Shown here: in pieces, positions 33,235-42,101 of the stretch
Layout: each line of letters begins with the position of its first letter
How positions within the stretch are numbered: the stretch's first letter is position 1
Source: Mycobacterium gordonae
Lineage (GTDB): Bacteria; Actinomycetota; Actinomycetes; Mycobacteriales; Mycobacteriaceae
Length of the DNA stretch: 64,000 bases
Direction: 5' to 3'
Assembly (NCBI RefSeq): GCF_001417955.2
Contig: NZ_LKTM01000035.1
Coordinates: 31,910-95,909, forward strand
The notes under the pieces: model-generated
What the model was told of the DNA's origin: nothing
Database searches by the model: none
What the model saw: only the letters and a program-made list of their open reading frames with translations
Translations under genes and position numbers: made by a program

Positions 33235-33828
33235 ATGGCAACCGCGGGCAAGGCGGCGTTGCGGGACCAACTGGTCGCCGCGCGCCGCGACGTTGACGAC
33301 GACGTTCGCGCCGCCGAGGCACAGCTGCTGACCGAGCACTTGGAGCAGGTGGAAATAGCTGCCGGGACGGTGTGCGCATACGTCCCGGTGGGTTCGGAGC
33401 CCGGCTCGATGGCCATGCTCGATGTGTTGCTGCGCCGCGCCGGCCGGGTCTTGTTGCCGGTGGCGCGCGTTGGCGCCGGCGACACGCCGCTGCCCCTGCG
33501 ATGGGGCGAGTACCGCCACGGTCAGTTGGTGGCGGCGCGCTGGGGATTGCTGGAACCACCGCAACCCTGGTTGCCGCAGTCGGCGCTGGGCGAGGCCGCC
33601 CTGGTGCTGCTGCCTGCGCTCGCGGTCGACCGCCGTGGTGTGCGGCTGGGCCGTGGGCGCGGCTTCTATGACCGCTCCCTGTCGGTCCGGGACCCCCAGG
33701 CGCGTCTGGTGGCGATCGTGCGGGACACCGAACTGGTGGACGAGTTGCCATCGGAGCCGCATGACGTGCCGATGACGCACGCCCTCACCCCAGGACGCGG
33801 GCTGATTGCGCTGCCGACCCGGGAATGA
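33235..33828 (+). CDS. 5-formyltetrahydrofolate cyclo-ligase
   Basis: 197 residues. ATP-dependent conversion of 5-formyl-THF to 5,10-methenyl-THF. Shows KAALRDQLVAARRDV, VCAYVPVGSEPGS, and the C-terminal LPALAVDRRGVRLGRGRGFYDRSL with the GxGxGFYDR signature. Divergent from galU across 88 bases. Equivalent of Rv0992c. Confidence 0.92.
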   Translation: MATAGKAALRDQLVAARRDVDDDVRAAEAQLLTEHLEQVEIAAGTVCAYVPVGSEPGSMAMLDVLLRRAGRVLLPVARVGAGDTPLPLRWGEYRHGQLVAARWGLLEPPQPWLPQSALGEAALVLLPALAVDRRGVRLGRGRGFYDRSLSVRDPQARLVAIVRDTELVDELPSEPHDVPMTHALTPGRGLIALPTRE

Positions 33829-33847
33829 TCGCCATCACGTGGCGGTT

Positions 33848-33874
33848 CTAGCACTTGAAACGGTAGAGTGCTAA
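33848..33874. promoter_or_regulatory. CIRCE heat-shock operator (HrcA site)
   Basis: CTAGCACTT, nine bases, GAGTGCTAA matches the CIRCE consensus TTAGCACTC-N9-GAGTGCTAA with two changes, both in the left arm. It lies 29 bases before the GTG of the FmdB-like gene, so HrcA repression and heat induction are predicted. Confidence 0.85.
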
Positions 33875-33903
33875 TTCAGACTTAACATCATCCGGAGGTT
33901 TTT

Positions 33904-34236
33904 GTGCCGACGTACAGCTACGTGTGCACCGAATGCGGAGACCGCTTCGACAAGGTGCAAGCCTTCACCGAGGACGCGCTGACCACCTGCGAGAAGTGCT
34001 CTGGGCGGCTGCGCAAGCTGTTCAACTCGGTTGGAGTCGTGTTCAAAGGCAGCGGCTTCTACCGCACCGACAGCCGCGAGGCCGGAAAGAAAGACAAGAG
34101 TTCCAGCAACGGCTCGTCCTCGAATTCCGGCTCGGGCGAATCGAATTCGGGTTCGACGTCCAGCGAGAGCAAGTCGTCGGGCTCGAGCGAGAAGGCCAGT
34201 AGCAGCACCGCTTCCACCGCGGCCGCGTCCAGCTAG
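33904..34236 (+). CDS. ruc: FmdB-family zinc-ribbon protein, redox-regulated chaperone Ruc-like
   Basis: 110 residues. The N-terminal zinc ribbon has Cys8, Cys11, Cys29 and Cys32 (two CxxC pairs); residues 58-110 are a Ser/Gly/Lys-rich disordered tail. This matches M. tuberculosis Rv0991c (Ruc), reported as an oxidation-activated chaperone with a disordered C-terminus under HrcA control; the CIRCE site upstream supports the same regulation here. GTG at 33904 follows GGAGG. Confidence 0.88.
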   Translation: MPTYSYVCTECGDRFDKVQAFTEDALTTCEKCSGRLRKLFNSVGVVFKGSGFYRTDSREAGKKDKSSSNGSSSNSGSGESNSGSTSSESKSSGSSEKASSSTASTAAASS

Positions 34237-34286
34237 TTATCCACAGGCGCCAGCCTCGCCGGCAACGACCGCCGCTCCCCCACGCC

Positions 34287-34292
34287 TACCGT
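34287..34292 (+). promoter_or_regulatory. -10 of predicted leaderless promoter
   Basis: TACCGT six bases before the GTG of the SAF-domain gene. Confidence 0.45.
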
Positions 34293-34298
34293 GACTGC

Positions 34299-34967
34299 GT
34301 GCGGGAACCATCGCTGAATCCGACCCTGATCAGTCGTGTCGAAGCAGCGTGCCGTCCGGACTGGACCAGGACCGTCCTGGCCCGGCGGGTCGCCGCGGGC
34401 GGGCTGGTGGTGCTGGCCGGCATCGCTGCGCTGCGCTCCGACCCTGAGGGTGACCGCGTCGACGTAGTGGTGGCCGCCCGCGACCTCGGTTCCGGCACCG
34501 CCCTGGCAGACGCCGATGTGCGAGTCGAAAAGCGCTCGGCCACAACGGTTCCCGAGGGATCGATGACAGACCCCGGTCGGGTGCTCGGTGCGACGCTGGC
34601 GGGTCCGGCACGCCGCGGCGAGATCCTCACCGACGTCCGGTTACTGAGCAGCCGGCTGGCCGAGTCGACCGCGGGCCCCGGGGCCCGGATCGTGCCCCTG
34701 CATCTGGCCGACGGCGCGCTGATCGACCTGGTCCGGGTCGGCGACGTCGTCGACGTGCTGGCCGCCCCGGCCGGTGAAGTTCAGCAACCCGGCCCGGCGC
34801 TCGGCAAGGTGATCGCCACCGACGCCGTGGTGGTGCTCGTGTCGGCCAAGGAGAAGCTACGGTCCGGCGAGTCGGACCGCGTAGTCTTGGTTGCGCTGCC
34901 GGCTCGCGTGGCGAACACGGTGGCTGGCTCGGCGCTAGGTCAGACGGTCACCCTCACCTTGCACTGA
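34299..34967 (+). CDS. SAF-domain protein (CpaB/flagellar P-ring-like), membrane anchored
   Basis: 222 residues. A membrane segment at about 31-45 ([14 protein letters not shown]) precedes an SAF domain (about 52-115; [23 protein letters not shown]) and a CpaB-like beta domain (about 120-215; [24 protein letters not shown]). Related proteins assemble Flp-type pili or bind sialic acid-like sugars; no pilus genes adjoin, so the role is open. Equivalent of Rv0990c by position. Confidence 0.75.
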   Translation: MREPSLNPTLISRVEAACRPDWTRTVLARRVAAGGLVVLAGIAALRSDPEGDRVDVVVAARDLGSGTALADADVRVEKRSATTVPEGSMTDPGRVLGATLAGPARRGEILTDVRLLSSRLAESTAGPGARIVPLHLADGALIDLVRVGDVVDVLAAPAGEVQQPGPALGKVIATDAVVVLVSAKEKLRSGESDRVVLVALPARVANTVAGSALGQTVTLTLH

Positions 34968-35031
34968 GTACCCGGCCACCGCTGAGCACGTGATCGGCAG
35001 CAAAGCCTGTCCGATCAAGAAGGGACATCCC

Positions 35032-35496
35032 ATGCTCAAAGGGTTCAAAGAGTTTCTCTCGCGGGGCAACATTGTCGATCTCTCGATAGCGGTGGTCATC
35101 GGGGCGGCGTTCACGACCTTGGTCAAAAGTTTCACCGATGGCGTCGTCAACCCGTTGGTGAGCTCGATCGGCATGGACAAGAATGAGGAGCACGGCATCT
35201 TGAAACAACAGATCCCGGGCACCAATCAGTTCATCAACCTCAATGACGTGCTGTCGGCCGCCATCAACTTCATCCTGGTCGCCGCGGTGCTGTACTTCCT
35301 GATCGTGCTGCCCTACAGCAAGCTGCGCAAGAAGGGCGAGGTTGAGCAGGCCGACGACGCGCAGGTAGTCCTGCTCGAAGAGATCCGCGACCTGCTCGCG
35401 CAGACCAACGGCAGTTCCTCGGGCAGGCACGGCGGCTCGCCGGCATCCGTGCCGTTGTCAGCCCCGCCGGAACACGGGCCCCGCGCCGAGAGCTGA
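35032..35496 (+). CDS. mscL: Large-conductance mechanosensitive channel
   Basis: 154 residues, close to the 151 of M. tuberculosis. N-terminal helix [42 protein letters not shown] forms the pore-lining segment, with a second membrane segment at about 74-95 ([20 protein letters not shown]) and a charged cytoplasmic helix. Opens under osmotic down-shock. ATG at 35032 with AAGAAGGGA upstream. Confidence 0.95.
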   Translation: MLKGFKEFLSRGNIVDLSIAVVIGAAFTTLVKSFTDGVVNPLVSSIGMDKNEEHGILKQQIPGTNQFINLNDVLSAAINFILVAAVLYFLIVLPYSKLRKKGEVEQADDAQVVLLEEIRDLLAQTNGSSSGRHGGSPASVPLSAPPEHGPRAES

Positions 35497-35503
35497 GCCC
35501 GCC

Positions 35504-36049
35504 TCAGATCTCGAGGCTCGACAGCTGGCCGATGATGTGCGCGGCCAGCGGGTTGAGCGTCGCCATCCCGTCGCGCACGGCGTAACGGGAGCCGGCCAGG
35601 TTCACTACCAGCGTGCTGCCGGAGACCCCGGCCAGCCCACGTGACAGGCCGGCGTCGGTGATGCCCGCGGACAGCCCCGAGGCGCGGATGGCTTCGGCGA
35701 TGCCGAGGATTTCCCGGTCCAGGATGTCGCGGGTGGCTTCCGGGGTGACGTCGCGCGGCGTCACCCCGGTGCCGCCGACCGACACCACCAGGTCCACCCC
35801 GCCGATCACGGCGGTGTTCAACGCGTTTCGGATCTCGACCTCGTCAGCCTCGACCGCCACCACACCGTCGACCACAAACCCGGCTTCGGTGAGCAACTCG
35901 GTGACCAACGGACCGCTGTGGTCCTCGTCGCCGTGCGCAGTCCGGTCGTCGACGACTACGACGAGTGCCCGCCCGACTACCAACTCCGCGCCCTGTTCCA
36001 CGGGTACAACCGTATATCCGAGGTCGGACAGCTGCCCTTCGACCTTCAT
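35504..36049 (-). CDS. moaB2: Molybdopterin adenylyltransferase-like protein (MoaB2/Mog)
   Basis: 181 residues. MoCF-biosynthesis fold: ALVVVVDDRTAHGDEDHSGPLVTELL, DLVVSVGGTGVTPRDVTPEA and AGVSGSTLVVNLAGSRYAV. Binds or adenylylates molybdopterin. The ATG at 36049 overlaps the pepD stop (TGATG), so it is translationally coupled to the mprA-mprB-pepD cluster, as Rv0984 is. Converges on mscL. Confidence 0.9.
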   Translation of the reverse strand: MKVEGQLSDLGYTVVPVEQGAELVVGRALVVVVDDRTAHGDEDHSGPLVTELLTEAGFVVDGVVAVEADEVEIRNALNTAVIGGVDLVVSVGGTGVTPRDVTPEATRDILDREILGIAEAIRASGLSAGITDAGLSRGLAGVSGSTLVVNLAGSRYAVRDGMATLNPLAAHIIGQLSSLEI

Positions 36050-37515
36050 CAACTGTCCGCCTTCCCGAGCGTGACCTGCACCGTGCGGTTGCCACCGGCA
36101 GGATCCTGGTATGTCAGCGCCACCTTGTCCCCGGGCGCTTTGGAACGCACCGCGGCGACGAGCGCGTCGGCACTGTTGATCGGACGGTCGTCGACCTTGG
36201 TCACGACGACGCCCTTGGGGACGCCCGCGTTGGCGGCTGCGCCGTTGCCCACGACCTCCATCACCTTGGCGCCGGGAACACCCTTGTCGGTGGTCACCTG
36301 CACCCCGAGGGAAGCGTGTGTTGCCTTGCCGGTGCTGATCAGTTCGTCGGCGATGCGCTTGGCCTGGTCGACGGGGATCGCGAAGCCCAGACCGATGGAG
36401 CCGCTCTGCGCGTCGCCGGAATCGGCCCCCAATGTGGCGATGGCCGAGTTGATGCCGACCAGTTGCGAGTTCATGTTGACCAGCGCGCCACCGGAGTTAC
36501 CGGGGTTGATGGCGGCGTCGGTCTGAACGGCATCCAGCACGGTGTTCTGGTTGCCCGCCTCACCGGTCGTCGAGACGGGACGGTTGAGCGCGCTGACGAT
36601 GCCGGTGGTCACGGTGCCGGCCAGGCCCAGCGGAGAACCGATGGCCACCACCGGTTGGCCGACCTTCAGGCCGGCCGAGGACCCCATCGCGATCGGCGTG
36701 AGGCCGGAGGCGCCCTGCACCTTGACCACCGCGATGTCGCTGGTCGGGTCGGCCCCGACCACGGTAAACGTCGAGGTGCGGCCGTCGTAGAACGTCACCG
36801 TCGTTTTCGGCGGCGGACTTCCGGCCGGCGGCTTGGCGGCCGCGGCGACGACGTGGTTGTTGGTCAGGATCAGCCCGTCGGCCGACAGGATGACACCGGA
36901 GCCCTCTTCAGACTGCCGGCCCAGGTCGGTCTCCAGCATGACGACGCTGGGCACCACCTTCGAAGCGACCTGCTCCACCGAACCGGGCGGCATGTTGGCC
37001 GCCGGGACACTCGGGGCGCCACCCGAAGCCGCGGTAGTGCCGTGGCCGGTGCTGGATTGGTGACCCAGTTCAACCACCGTCGCGGCCGCGCCACCGATGC
37101 CGGCGGAGACCACCGCGATGGCGAGCGCGCCGAAAATCAACCCGGCCGAGCGCCGCCGCCGCGGCGGCGGTGACATAGGCGCCATCATCGGCGGCATCGG
37201 CCCGGGACCGGGCGGAATCGGACCGCCGCCGGTACCGCCCGGAATCGGCCGGGCGCCGGTCCCGCCGGGGATCGGGCCCGCCCCGGTGCTGCCCGGAATG
37301 GGACCGGACCCGGTGTTGCCGGGTATGGGGCCGGCCCCGGTGCCACTGAGCGGGTCGTAGGAGGAGCGGTACTGCTGCTGGGGCTGGTAGCGCCAGTCGA
37401 ACTGTTGGTTGTAGCTCTGCTGCCCCTGGGCATAGGCGGGCGGTGCCGGCTGACTGGGCGTGGCACCGTATCCCGGCTGCTGCGGCGGTGGCGAATACCT
37501 CGGGTGATTCGTCAT
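36049..37515 (-). CDS. pepD: HtrA-like serine protease PepD
   Basis: 488 residues. An N-terminal cytoplasmic Pro/Gly/Gln region (1-120), one membrane segment (about 123-147), a trypsin-like protease with His221 (LTNNHVV), Asp260 (TSDIAVV) and Ser341 (NPGNSGGALVN), and a PDZ domain (about 395-485). An envelope quality-control protease in the MprAB/SigE stress response. Residues 59-103 repeat GPIPGxTGx in nine-residue units. Lies 115 bases after mprB. Equivalent of Rv0983. Confidence 0.94.
   Translation of the reverse strand: MTNHPRYSPPPQQPGYGATPSQPAPPAYAQGQQSYNQQFDWRYQPQQQYRSSYDPLSGTGAGPIPGNTGSGPIPGSTGAGPIPGGTGARPIPGGTGGGPIPPGPGPMPPMMAPMSPPPRRRRSAGLIFGALAIAVVSAGIGGAAATVVELGHQSSTGHGTTAASGGAPSVPAANMPPGSVEQVASKVVPSVVMLETDLGRQSEEGSGVILSADGLILTNNHVVAAAAKPPAGSPPPKTTVTFYDGRTSTFTVVGADPTSDIAVVKVQGASGLTPIAMGSSAGLKVGQPVVAIGSPLGLAGTVTTGIVSALNRPVSTTGEAGNQNTVLDAVQTDAAINPGNSGGALVNMNSQLVGINSAIATLGADSGDAQSGSIGLGFAIPVDQAKRIADELISTGKATHASLGVQVTTDKGVPGAKVMEVVGNGAAANAGVPKGVVVTKVDDRPINSADALVAAVRSKAPGDKVALTYQDPAGGNRTVQVTLGKADS
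37207..37341 (-). repeat. 27-bp in-frame tandem repeat in pepD (GPIPGxTGx units)
   Basis: About five units coding for nine residues each in the cytoplasmic N-terminal tail of PepD. Period and frame are kept; units differ at third positions and at one or two residues. Confidence 0.7.
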
Positions 37516-37630
37516 GTCGCTAAAACGTTCTTCCTCTACCTTGGGGGCTTACTTCAAGCCGACTCGACCACGCGTTGCTTGCATGGCGCTGATTTTCAAC
37601 CCTAACTGTCAACTACCTTGCTTGCGCGGA

Positions 37631-39178
37631 CTAAGAATCGACTGAGATGACATTCGTGGATCCCCGTGAGTTTGCGCTGTCACCCGTACCTCTAACGGAG
37701 TTCCCCCGCGCGTCGGTTCCCGCGTCGCGCTCCGCGACGACGACAGCCGACGGGTGCGCCGTTCCCGGCATCGGGCGCCCGGGTAACAGCACGTAGATCG
37801 ACGTCCCCGGCGGTTGGCCGCCCGGTTCGGTGTCCTCCACGCGCAACGACCCCCCGTGGTTGAGCACGACCTGCTTGACGATCGCCAGGCCCAGACCCGA
37901 ACCGGGCATCGCCCGCGCCGACGTCGAGCGGTAGAAGCGTTCGAACACCAGGCGCCGTTCCTGCGGCGGAATGCCCGGCCCCCGATCCGACACCACCAAC
38001 TCGGCGTGGGACGGATCGAGTTGGCGCAGCGTGACACCGACATGCCCGCCGGTCGGACTCCACTTGGCCGCGTTGTCCATCAGGTTGAGCGCCGCGCGCG
38101 ACAACCCCGCGGAGTCGCCGTACACCTGCCAGCCGATCACGTCGACGTCAAAGTGAATGTCGTTGCGGCGCCGCCGGACTCGCTCCAGACTCCGGTCGAT
38201 GACGTCGGCCATGTCCACCGGTTCGTGCACCGCGTGGCCGGCGTCCCCCCGGGTGAGGTCGACAAGGTCGCCGACCAACGTCGACAATTCCTCGATCTGC
38301 GCGATCACGTCCGCCTGCAGGTCAACCATCTCCTGCTCCGGTAGCCGCGGCGCGCCGGGCGCCATCGAGGCCATCAGCAGTTCGACGTTGGTGCGCAAGG
38401 ACGTCAGCGGCGTGCGCAGTTCGTGGCCGGCATCGGTGACCAGCCGCGCCTGGCGTTCCCGGGATTCGGCCAGCGCCCGCAGCATCAGGTTGAACGCCTC
38501 GGTGAGCCGCGCCAGTTCGTCGCTGCCGAAAACCGGAATGGGGCGCAGGTCGTCGGTTCGGGCAACCCGCTCGGCCGCTTCAGTGAGGCGACCGACCGGG
38601 CGTAGCCCCGCCCGGGTCACCATCCCGCCGGCGACGGCGGCGATCGCGACACCCACCCCGCCGACCATCAGCAGCACGAAGCGCAATTTGCCCATGACGT
38701 GTTCGGTGGGCTTGAGGCTCTTGGAGATGAGCAGGGAGCTGCCGTTGTTCAGGTGTATCGCCAGCACTCGCTGGTCGGCGGCGGTGCGTCGGGACATGAA
38801 CAGCTCACCGCGGATGACGGCCTTCTCCGGCGAGCCCACCGGGAGGGTCTGCCCCGGTTGGTTCGCGGTGTAGATCGACTTTCCCGGGTTCACCAGCATC
38901 GCGTTGACATCCGAATACGCCGTGCCCTCGATGGCCTTACCCGGATCGGCCGCCAGCGAGCCGCTGGCGATCAACAATTGCGCCCGGCTCTGCAGCTGGT
39001 TGTCGATGTCGCTGTAGAGGGCGGCGGAGATCACCGCGTAGACAGCCAGGGACATCAGGACCACAACCATCGCCACCATCGACATCGCCAGCAGCATGAC
39101 CCGCCATCGCAGCGACAACGAGCTGGTCGCCCGCAGCGGTGCGCGGCCGGCCCGGTCAGGGCGGCGGAACCAGGTCAT
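37631..39178 (-). CDS. mprB: Sensor histidine kinase MprB
   Basis: 515 residues. Two membrane segments (about 30-52 and 165-190) enclose an extracytoplasmic domain; a HAMP segment (about 190-240) leads to HisKA with the phospho-acceptor in TDAGHELRTPLTSL, then the ATPase boxes LMDNAAKWSP, DRGPGIP and GSGLGLAIV. In M. tuberculosis it senses envelope stress, is held by DnaK and phosphorylates MprA. Its ATG overlaps the mprA stop (TGATG). Equivalent of Rv0982. Confidence 0.95.
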   Translation of the reverse strand: MTWFRRPDRAGRAPLRATSSLSLRWRVMLLAMSMVAMVVVLMSLAVYAVISAALYSDIDNQLQSRAQLLIASGSLAADPGKAIEGTAYSDVNAMLVNPGKSIYTANQPGQTLPVGSPEKAVIRGELFMSRRTAADQRVLAIHLNNGSSLLISKSLKPTEHVMGKLRFVLLMVGGVGVAIAAVAGGMVTRAGLRPVGRLTEAAERVARTDDLRPIPVFGSDELARLTEAFNLMLRALAESRERQARLVTDAGHELRTPLTSLRTNVELLMASMAPGAPRLPEQEMVDLQADVIAQIEELSTLVGDLVDLTRGDAGHAVHEPVDMADVIDRSLERVRRRRNDIHFDVDVIGWQVYGDSAGLSRAALNLMDNAAKWSPTGGHVGVTLRQLDPSHAELVVSDRGPGIPPQERRLVFERFYRSTSARAMPGSGLGLAIVKQVVLNHGGSLRVEDTEPGGQPPGTSIYVLLPGRPMPGTAHPSAVVVAERDAGTDARGNSVRGTGDSANSRGSTNVISVDS

Positions 39179-39864
39179 CAGGGCGGCGTTTCGCGTAGCA
39201 CGTAACCCACCCCGCGCACGGTGTGGATCAGCCGCGGCTCGCCGTCGGCCTCGGTCTTGCGACGCAGATATCCCACGTACACCTCGAGCGCATTACCCGA
39301 GGTGGGGAAGTCGAATCCCCACACTTCCTCGAGAATGCGGCTGCGGGTCAGCACGCGCCGCGGGTTTGCGATCAACATCTCCAGGAGGGCGAACTCGGTG
39401 CGGGTGAGACTGATCCGCCGTTGCCCGCGGATGACTTCGCGCGTGACCGGGTCCAAGCTCAGATCCGAGAAGGTCATCGCCACCGACTCGGCGGCGTCTT
39501 CCGGCTTGGTGCGGCGCAGCAGCGCCCGCATCCGCGCCAGCAGTTCCTCGAGAGCGAACGGCTTGGGCAGGTAGTCGTCGGCCCCGGCGTCCAGCCCCGC
39601 GACCCGCTCGGAGACCGAATCGCGAGCGGTGAGCACCAGAATGGGCAGGTCGTCGCCGGTGCTGCGCAGCTGCCGGCACACCTCGAGGCCGTCCAGCCGC
39701 GGCATCATCACATCCAGCACCACCGCATCAGGCCGGTCGCTGGCGATCAGTTCGAGCGCCTCAACCCCGTCGTGGGCCAACTCCACCGAGTAGCCGTTGA
39801 AGGAGAGCGACCTGCGCAGCGACTCGCGCACGGCACGATCGTCGTCGACGACAAGTATTCGCAC
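39178..39864 (-). CDS. mprA: Response regulator MprA
   Basis: 228 residues. Receiver domain (1-115) with Asp pair near residue 7-8, phospho-acceptor Asp in [14 protein letters not shown] and Lys in DYLPKPF; winged-helix OmpR-type domain (about 130-228) with [29 protein letters not shown]. Controls persistence and envelope-stress genes, including sigE, pepD and itself. GTG at 39864. A direct-repeat MprA box lies about 20-40 bases upstream. Confidence 0.95.
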   Translation of the reverse strand: MRILVVDDDRAVRESLRRSLSFNGYSVELAHDGVEALELIASDRPDAVVLDVMMPRLDGLEVCRQLRSTGDDLPILVLTARDSVSERVAGLDAGADDYLPKPFALEELLARMRALLRRTKPEDAAESVAMTFSDLSLDPVTREVIRGQRRISLTRTEFALLEMLIANPRRVLTRSRILEEVWGFDFPTSGNALEVYVGYLRRKTEADGEPRLIHTVRGVGYVLRETPP

Positions 39865-39884
39865 GGAGCCTAGTTTCGTACGGA

Positions 39885-39905
39885 GGCCTGAGAGCGGCCT
39901 GAGAG
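39885..39905. promoter_or_regulatory. MprA box (autoregulation)
   Basis: GGCCTGAGAG occurs twice with an 11-base period (39885-39894 and 39896-39905); on the mprA strand this is CTCTCAGGCC twice. Paired direct repeats of this kind near TCTCAGG are the reported MprA-binding motif, and the position upstream of mprA fits autoregulation. Confidence 0.72.
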
Positions 39906-39966
39906 GCGCGCCGAGAAGCCGCTAGTCACGCGGTGCGGCGTGCGCCGGCTGTGACTGACTGGGACG

Positions 39967-40140
39967 TCAGCGCTTGTCGAGGTCGACCAGCCCGAGGCGG
40001 GCGGCCTTGAGCAGCCGGCGGGGCACCTTGTGCTTCTGACCGGCGACGTTCACGTTGACCAGCCCGGTCGCGGTGGCCTTCCACTGCGAACGCCGGCTGC
40101 GGGTATTCGAGCGCGACATTCTGCGCTTAGGTACGGCCAT
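39967..40140 (-). CDS. rpmF: 50S ribosomal protein L32
   Basis: 57 residues, [18 protein letters not shown] at the start and [20 protein letters not shown] at the end, a full match to bacterial L32. No cysteines, so it is the zinc-independent form, like M. tuberculosis Rv0979A. ATG at 40140. It sits between mprA and the divergent catabolic operon. Confidence 0.95.
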   Translation of the reverse strand: MAVPKRRMSRSNTRSRRSQWKATATGLVNVNVAGQKHKVPRRLLKAARLGLVDLDKR

Positions 40141-40379
40141 GGTCGGGCCTAACTCCTCGTGTGGGGCTTTCGGTCGGGCGTGTCGCGCTCCATGGCTTTG
40201 CGGGCCGGACGGCGACAGTTGACCTCAAGGGTAGTGGGTACACCGGCCGGTCACCAAAATGGCCCTTACACAGGCACGCGCTGAGCCGGTTGACGCGCCG
40301 CCACCGACACCCGCTAACCTACCGGTTGGTTGGTTGATTGCGGCCGCCGAATCATCCCAATGGAGGGAGGACGCGCCCA

Positions 40380-42101
40380 TTGTCTTCCGAGTTGTCTTCC
40401 GGGGCCCCTTCTGGCGCCGTGCGTATCGCGAACTGTTCCGGTTTCTACGGTGACCGGCTGTCCGCGATGCGCGAGATGCTCACCGGCGGTGAAGTCGACT
40501 ACGTCACCGGTGACTACCTCGCCGAATTGACCATGCTGATCCTGGGCCGCGACCGGATGAAGAATCCCGAACGCGGTTACGCCAAGACCTTCCTCACCCA
40601 GCTTGAAGAGTGCCTGGGCCTGGCCCACGAGCGCGGCGTGCGCATCGTCACCAATGCCGGCGGCCTCAACCCTGCCGGGCTGGCGGATGCGGTGCGGGCA
40701 CTGGCCGAGCGCCTGGGTGTCCCGGCGCGGGTTGCCCACGTGGAAGGCGACGACCTGCAACAGCGCGCGGCCGAACTCGGACTGGGCACCCCGCTGACCG
40801 CGAATGCTTACCTGGGCAGCTGGGGCATCGCGGACTGCCTGAATGCCGGAGCCGACGTCGTGATCACCGGCCGGGTCACCGACGCCTCGGTGATCGTCGG
40901 GTCCGCGGCCGCGCACTTCGGCTGGGGCCGCACCGATTACGACCGACTCGCCGGCGCAGTCGTGGCCGGCCACGTCATCGAGTGCGGCACCCAGGCCACC
41001 GGCGGCAACTTCTCGTTCTTCACCGAGGTCGAGGATCTGACCTATCCCGGCTTCCCCCTTGCCGAGGTCTATGACGACGGCTCCTCGGTGATCACCAAGC
41101 ATCCCGGCACCGGCGGCCTGGTCAGCGTAGATACCGTCACCGCACAGTTGCTCTACGAGATCACCGGCGCCCGCTATGCCAATCCCGATGTGACTGCCCG
41201 GATGGACAGCATCACGCTGTCGTCCGACGGCCCCGACCGGGTGCGAATCAGCGGCGTCACCGGTGAACCGCCACCGCCGACGCTCAAGGTGTCACTGAAC
41301 AGCATCGGCGGCTTCCGCAACGCCATGACGTTCGTATTGACCGGGCTGGACATCGAGGCGAAGGCGGAGTTGGTGCGACGCCAGCTCGAGGCAACGCTGA
41401 CGGTCAAGCCCGCCGAGCTGGAGTGGACGCTGGCCCGTACCGACCACCCCGACGCCGACACCGAGCAAGGCGCCAGCGCCCTGCTGAGCTGCGTGGTACG
41501 CGATCCCGATCCGGCCAACGTCGGACGCAAATTCTCCGCCGCGGCAGTCGAATTGGCGCTCGCTAGTTATCCGGGCTTCACCTCTACCGCCCCGCCGGGT
41601 GACGGACAGGTGTACGGCGTCTACACCCCGGGCTACGTCGACGCCCGGCTGGTGCCGCACGTCGCGGTGCACGCCGACGGCACCCGCGTCGAAATCCCCT
41701 GCGCCACCGAAACTTTGGCACTGGAGGCGGCGGGCGACCCGGAGCTGCCCGAACCGCTGGCCGCCCAGCCCACCCGACGGGTACCACTGGGCCTGATCGC
41801 CGGCGCCCGCAGCGGCGACAAAGGCGGCTCGGCCAACGTCGGGGTGTGGGTCCGCACCGACGACCAGTGGCGCTGGCTGGCGCACACACTGACCGTCGAT
41901 CTACTGAAAAAGCTGCTGCCCGAAGCGGCCGACCTGCCCGTCACCCGGCATCTGCTGCCGAATATCCGGGCGGTGAACTTCGTGATCGAAGACATTCTCG
42001 GCCAGGGCGTTGCCTACCAGGCCCGCTTCGATCCGCAGGCAAAGGGGCTGGGCGAATGGTTGCGCAGCCGTCACGTCGACATTCCGGAGAAGTTGTTATG
42101 A
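40380..42101 (+). CDS. AtuA-like (DUF1446) acyclic terpene utilisation protein
   Basis: 573 residues. N-terminal DUF1446 domain (about 10-440): VRIANCSGFYGDRLSAM, GRDRMKNPERGYAKTF, VTNAGGLNPAGLADAV, VVITGRVTDASVIVG. The C-terminal portion (about 460-573) has GLIAGARSGDKGGSANVGVW, the AtuA C-terminal-like domain. In Pseudomonas AtuA is encoded with the geranyl-CoA carboxylase genes; its reaction is not defined. TTG at 40380 follows GGAGGGAGG; a TTG 14 codons upstream lacks a site. Stop overlaps fadE13 start (ATGA). Equivalent of Rv0976c. Confidence 0.85.
   Translation: MSSELSSGAPSGAVRIANCSGFYGDRLSAMREMLTGGEVDYVTGDYLAELTMLILGRDRMKNPERGYAKTFLTQLEECLGLAHERGVRIVTNAGGLNPAGLADAVRALAERLGVPARVAHVEGDDLQQRAAELGLGTPLTANAYLGSWGIADCLNAGADVVITGRVTDASVIVGSAAAHFGWGRTDYDRLAGAVVAGHVIECGTQATGGNFSFFTEVEDLTYPGFPLAEVYDDGSSVITKHPGTGGLVSVDTVTAQLLYEITGARYANPDVTARMDSITLSSDGPDRVRISGVTGEPPPPTLKVSLNSIGGFRNAMTFVLTGLDIEAKAELVRRQLEATLTVKPAELEWTLARTDHPDADTEQGASALLSCVVRDPDPANVGRKFSAAAVELALASYPGFTSTAPPGDGQVYGVYTPGYVDARLVPHVAVHADGTRVEIPCATETLALEAAGDPELPEPLAAQPTRRVPLGLIAGARSGDKGGSANVGVWVRTDDQWRWLAHTLTVDLLKKLLPEAADLPVTRHLLPNIRAVNFVIEDILGQGVAYQARFDPQAKGLGEWLRSRHVDIPEKLL

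Noticed and set aside
37516..37630. TTGACA in the mprB-pepD gap as a promoter -35
   Set aside because: No -10 found at 16-18 bases; a SigE-type GGAAC/GTT pair was also not found.
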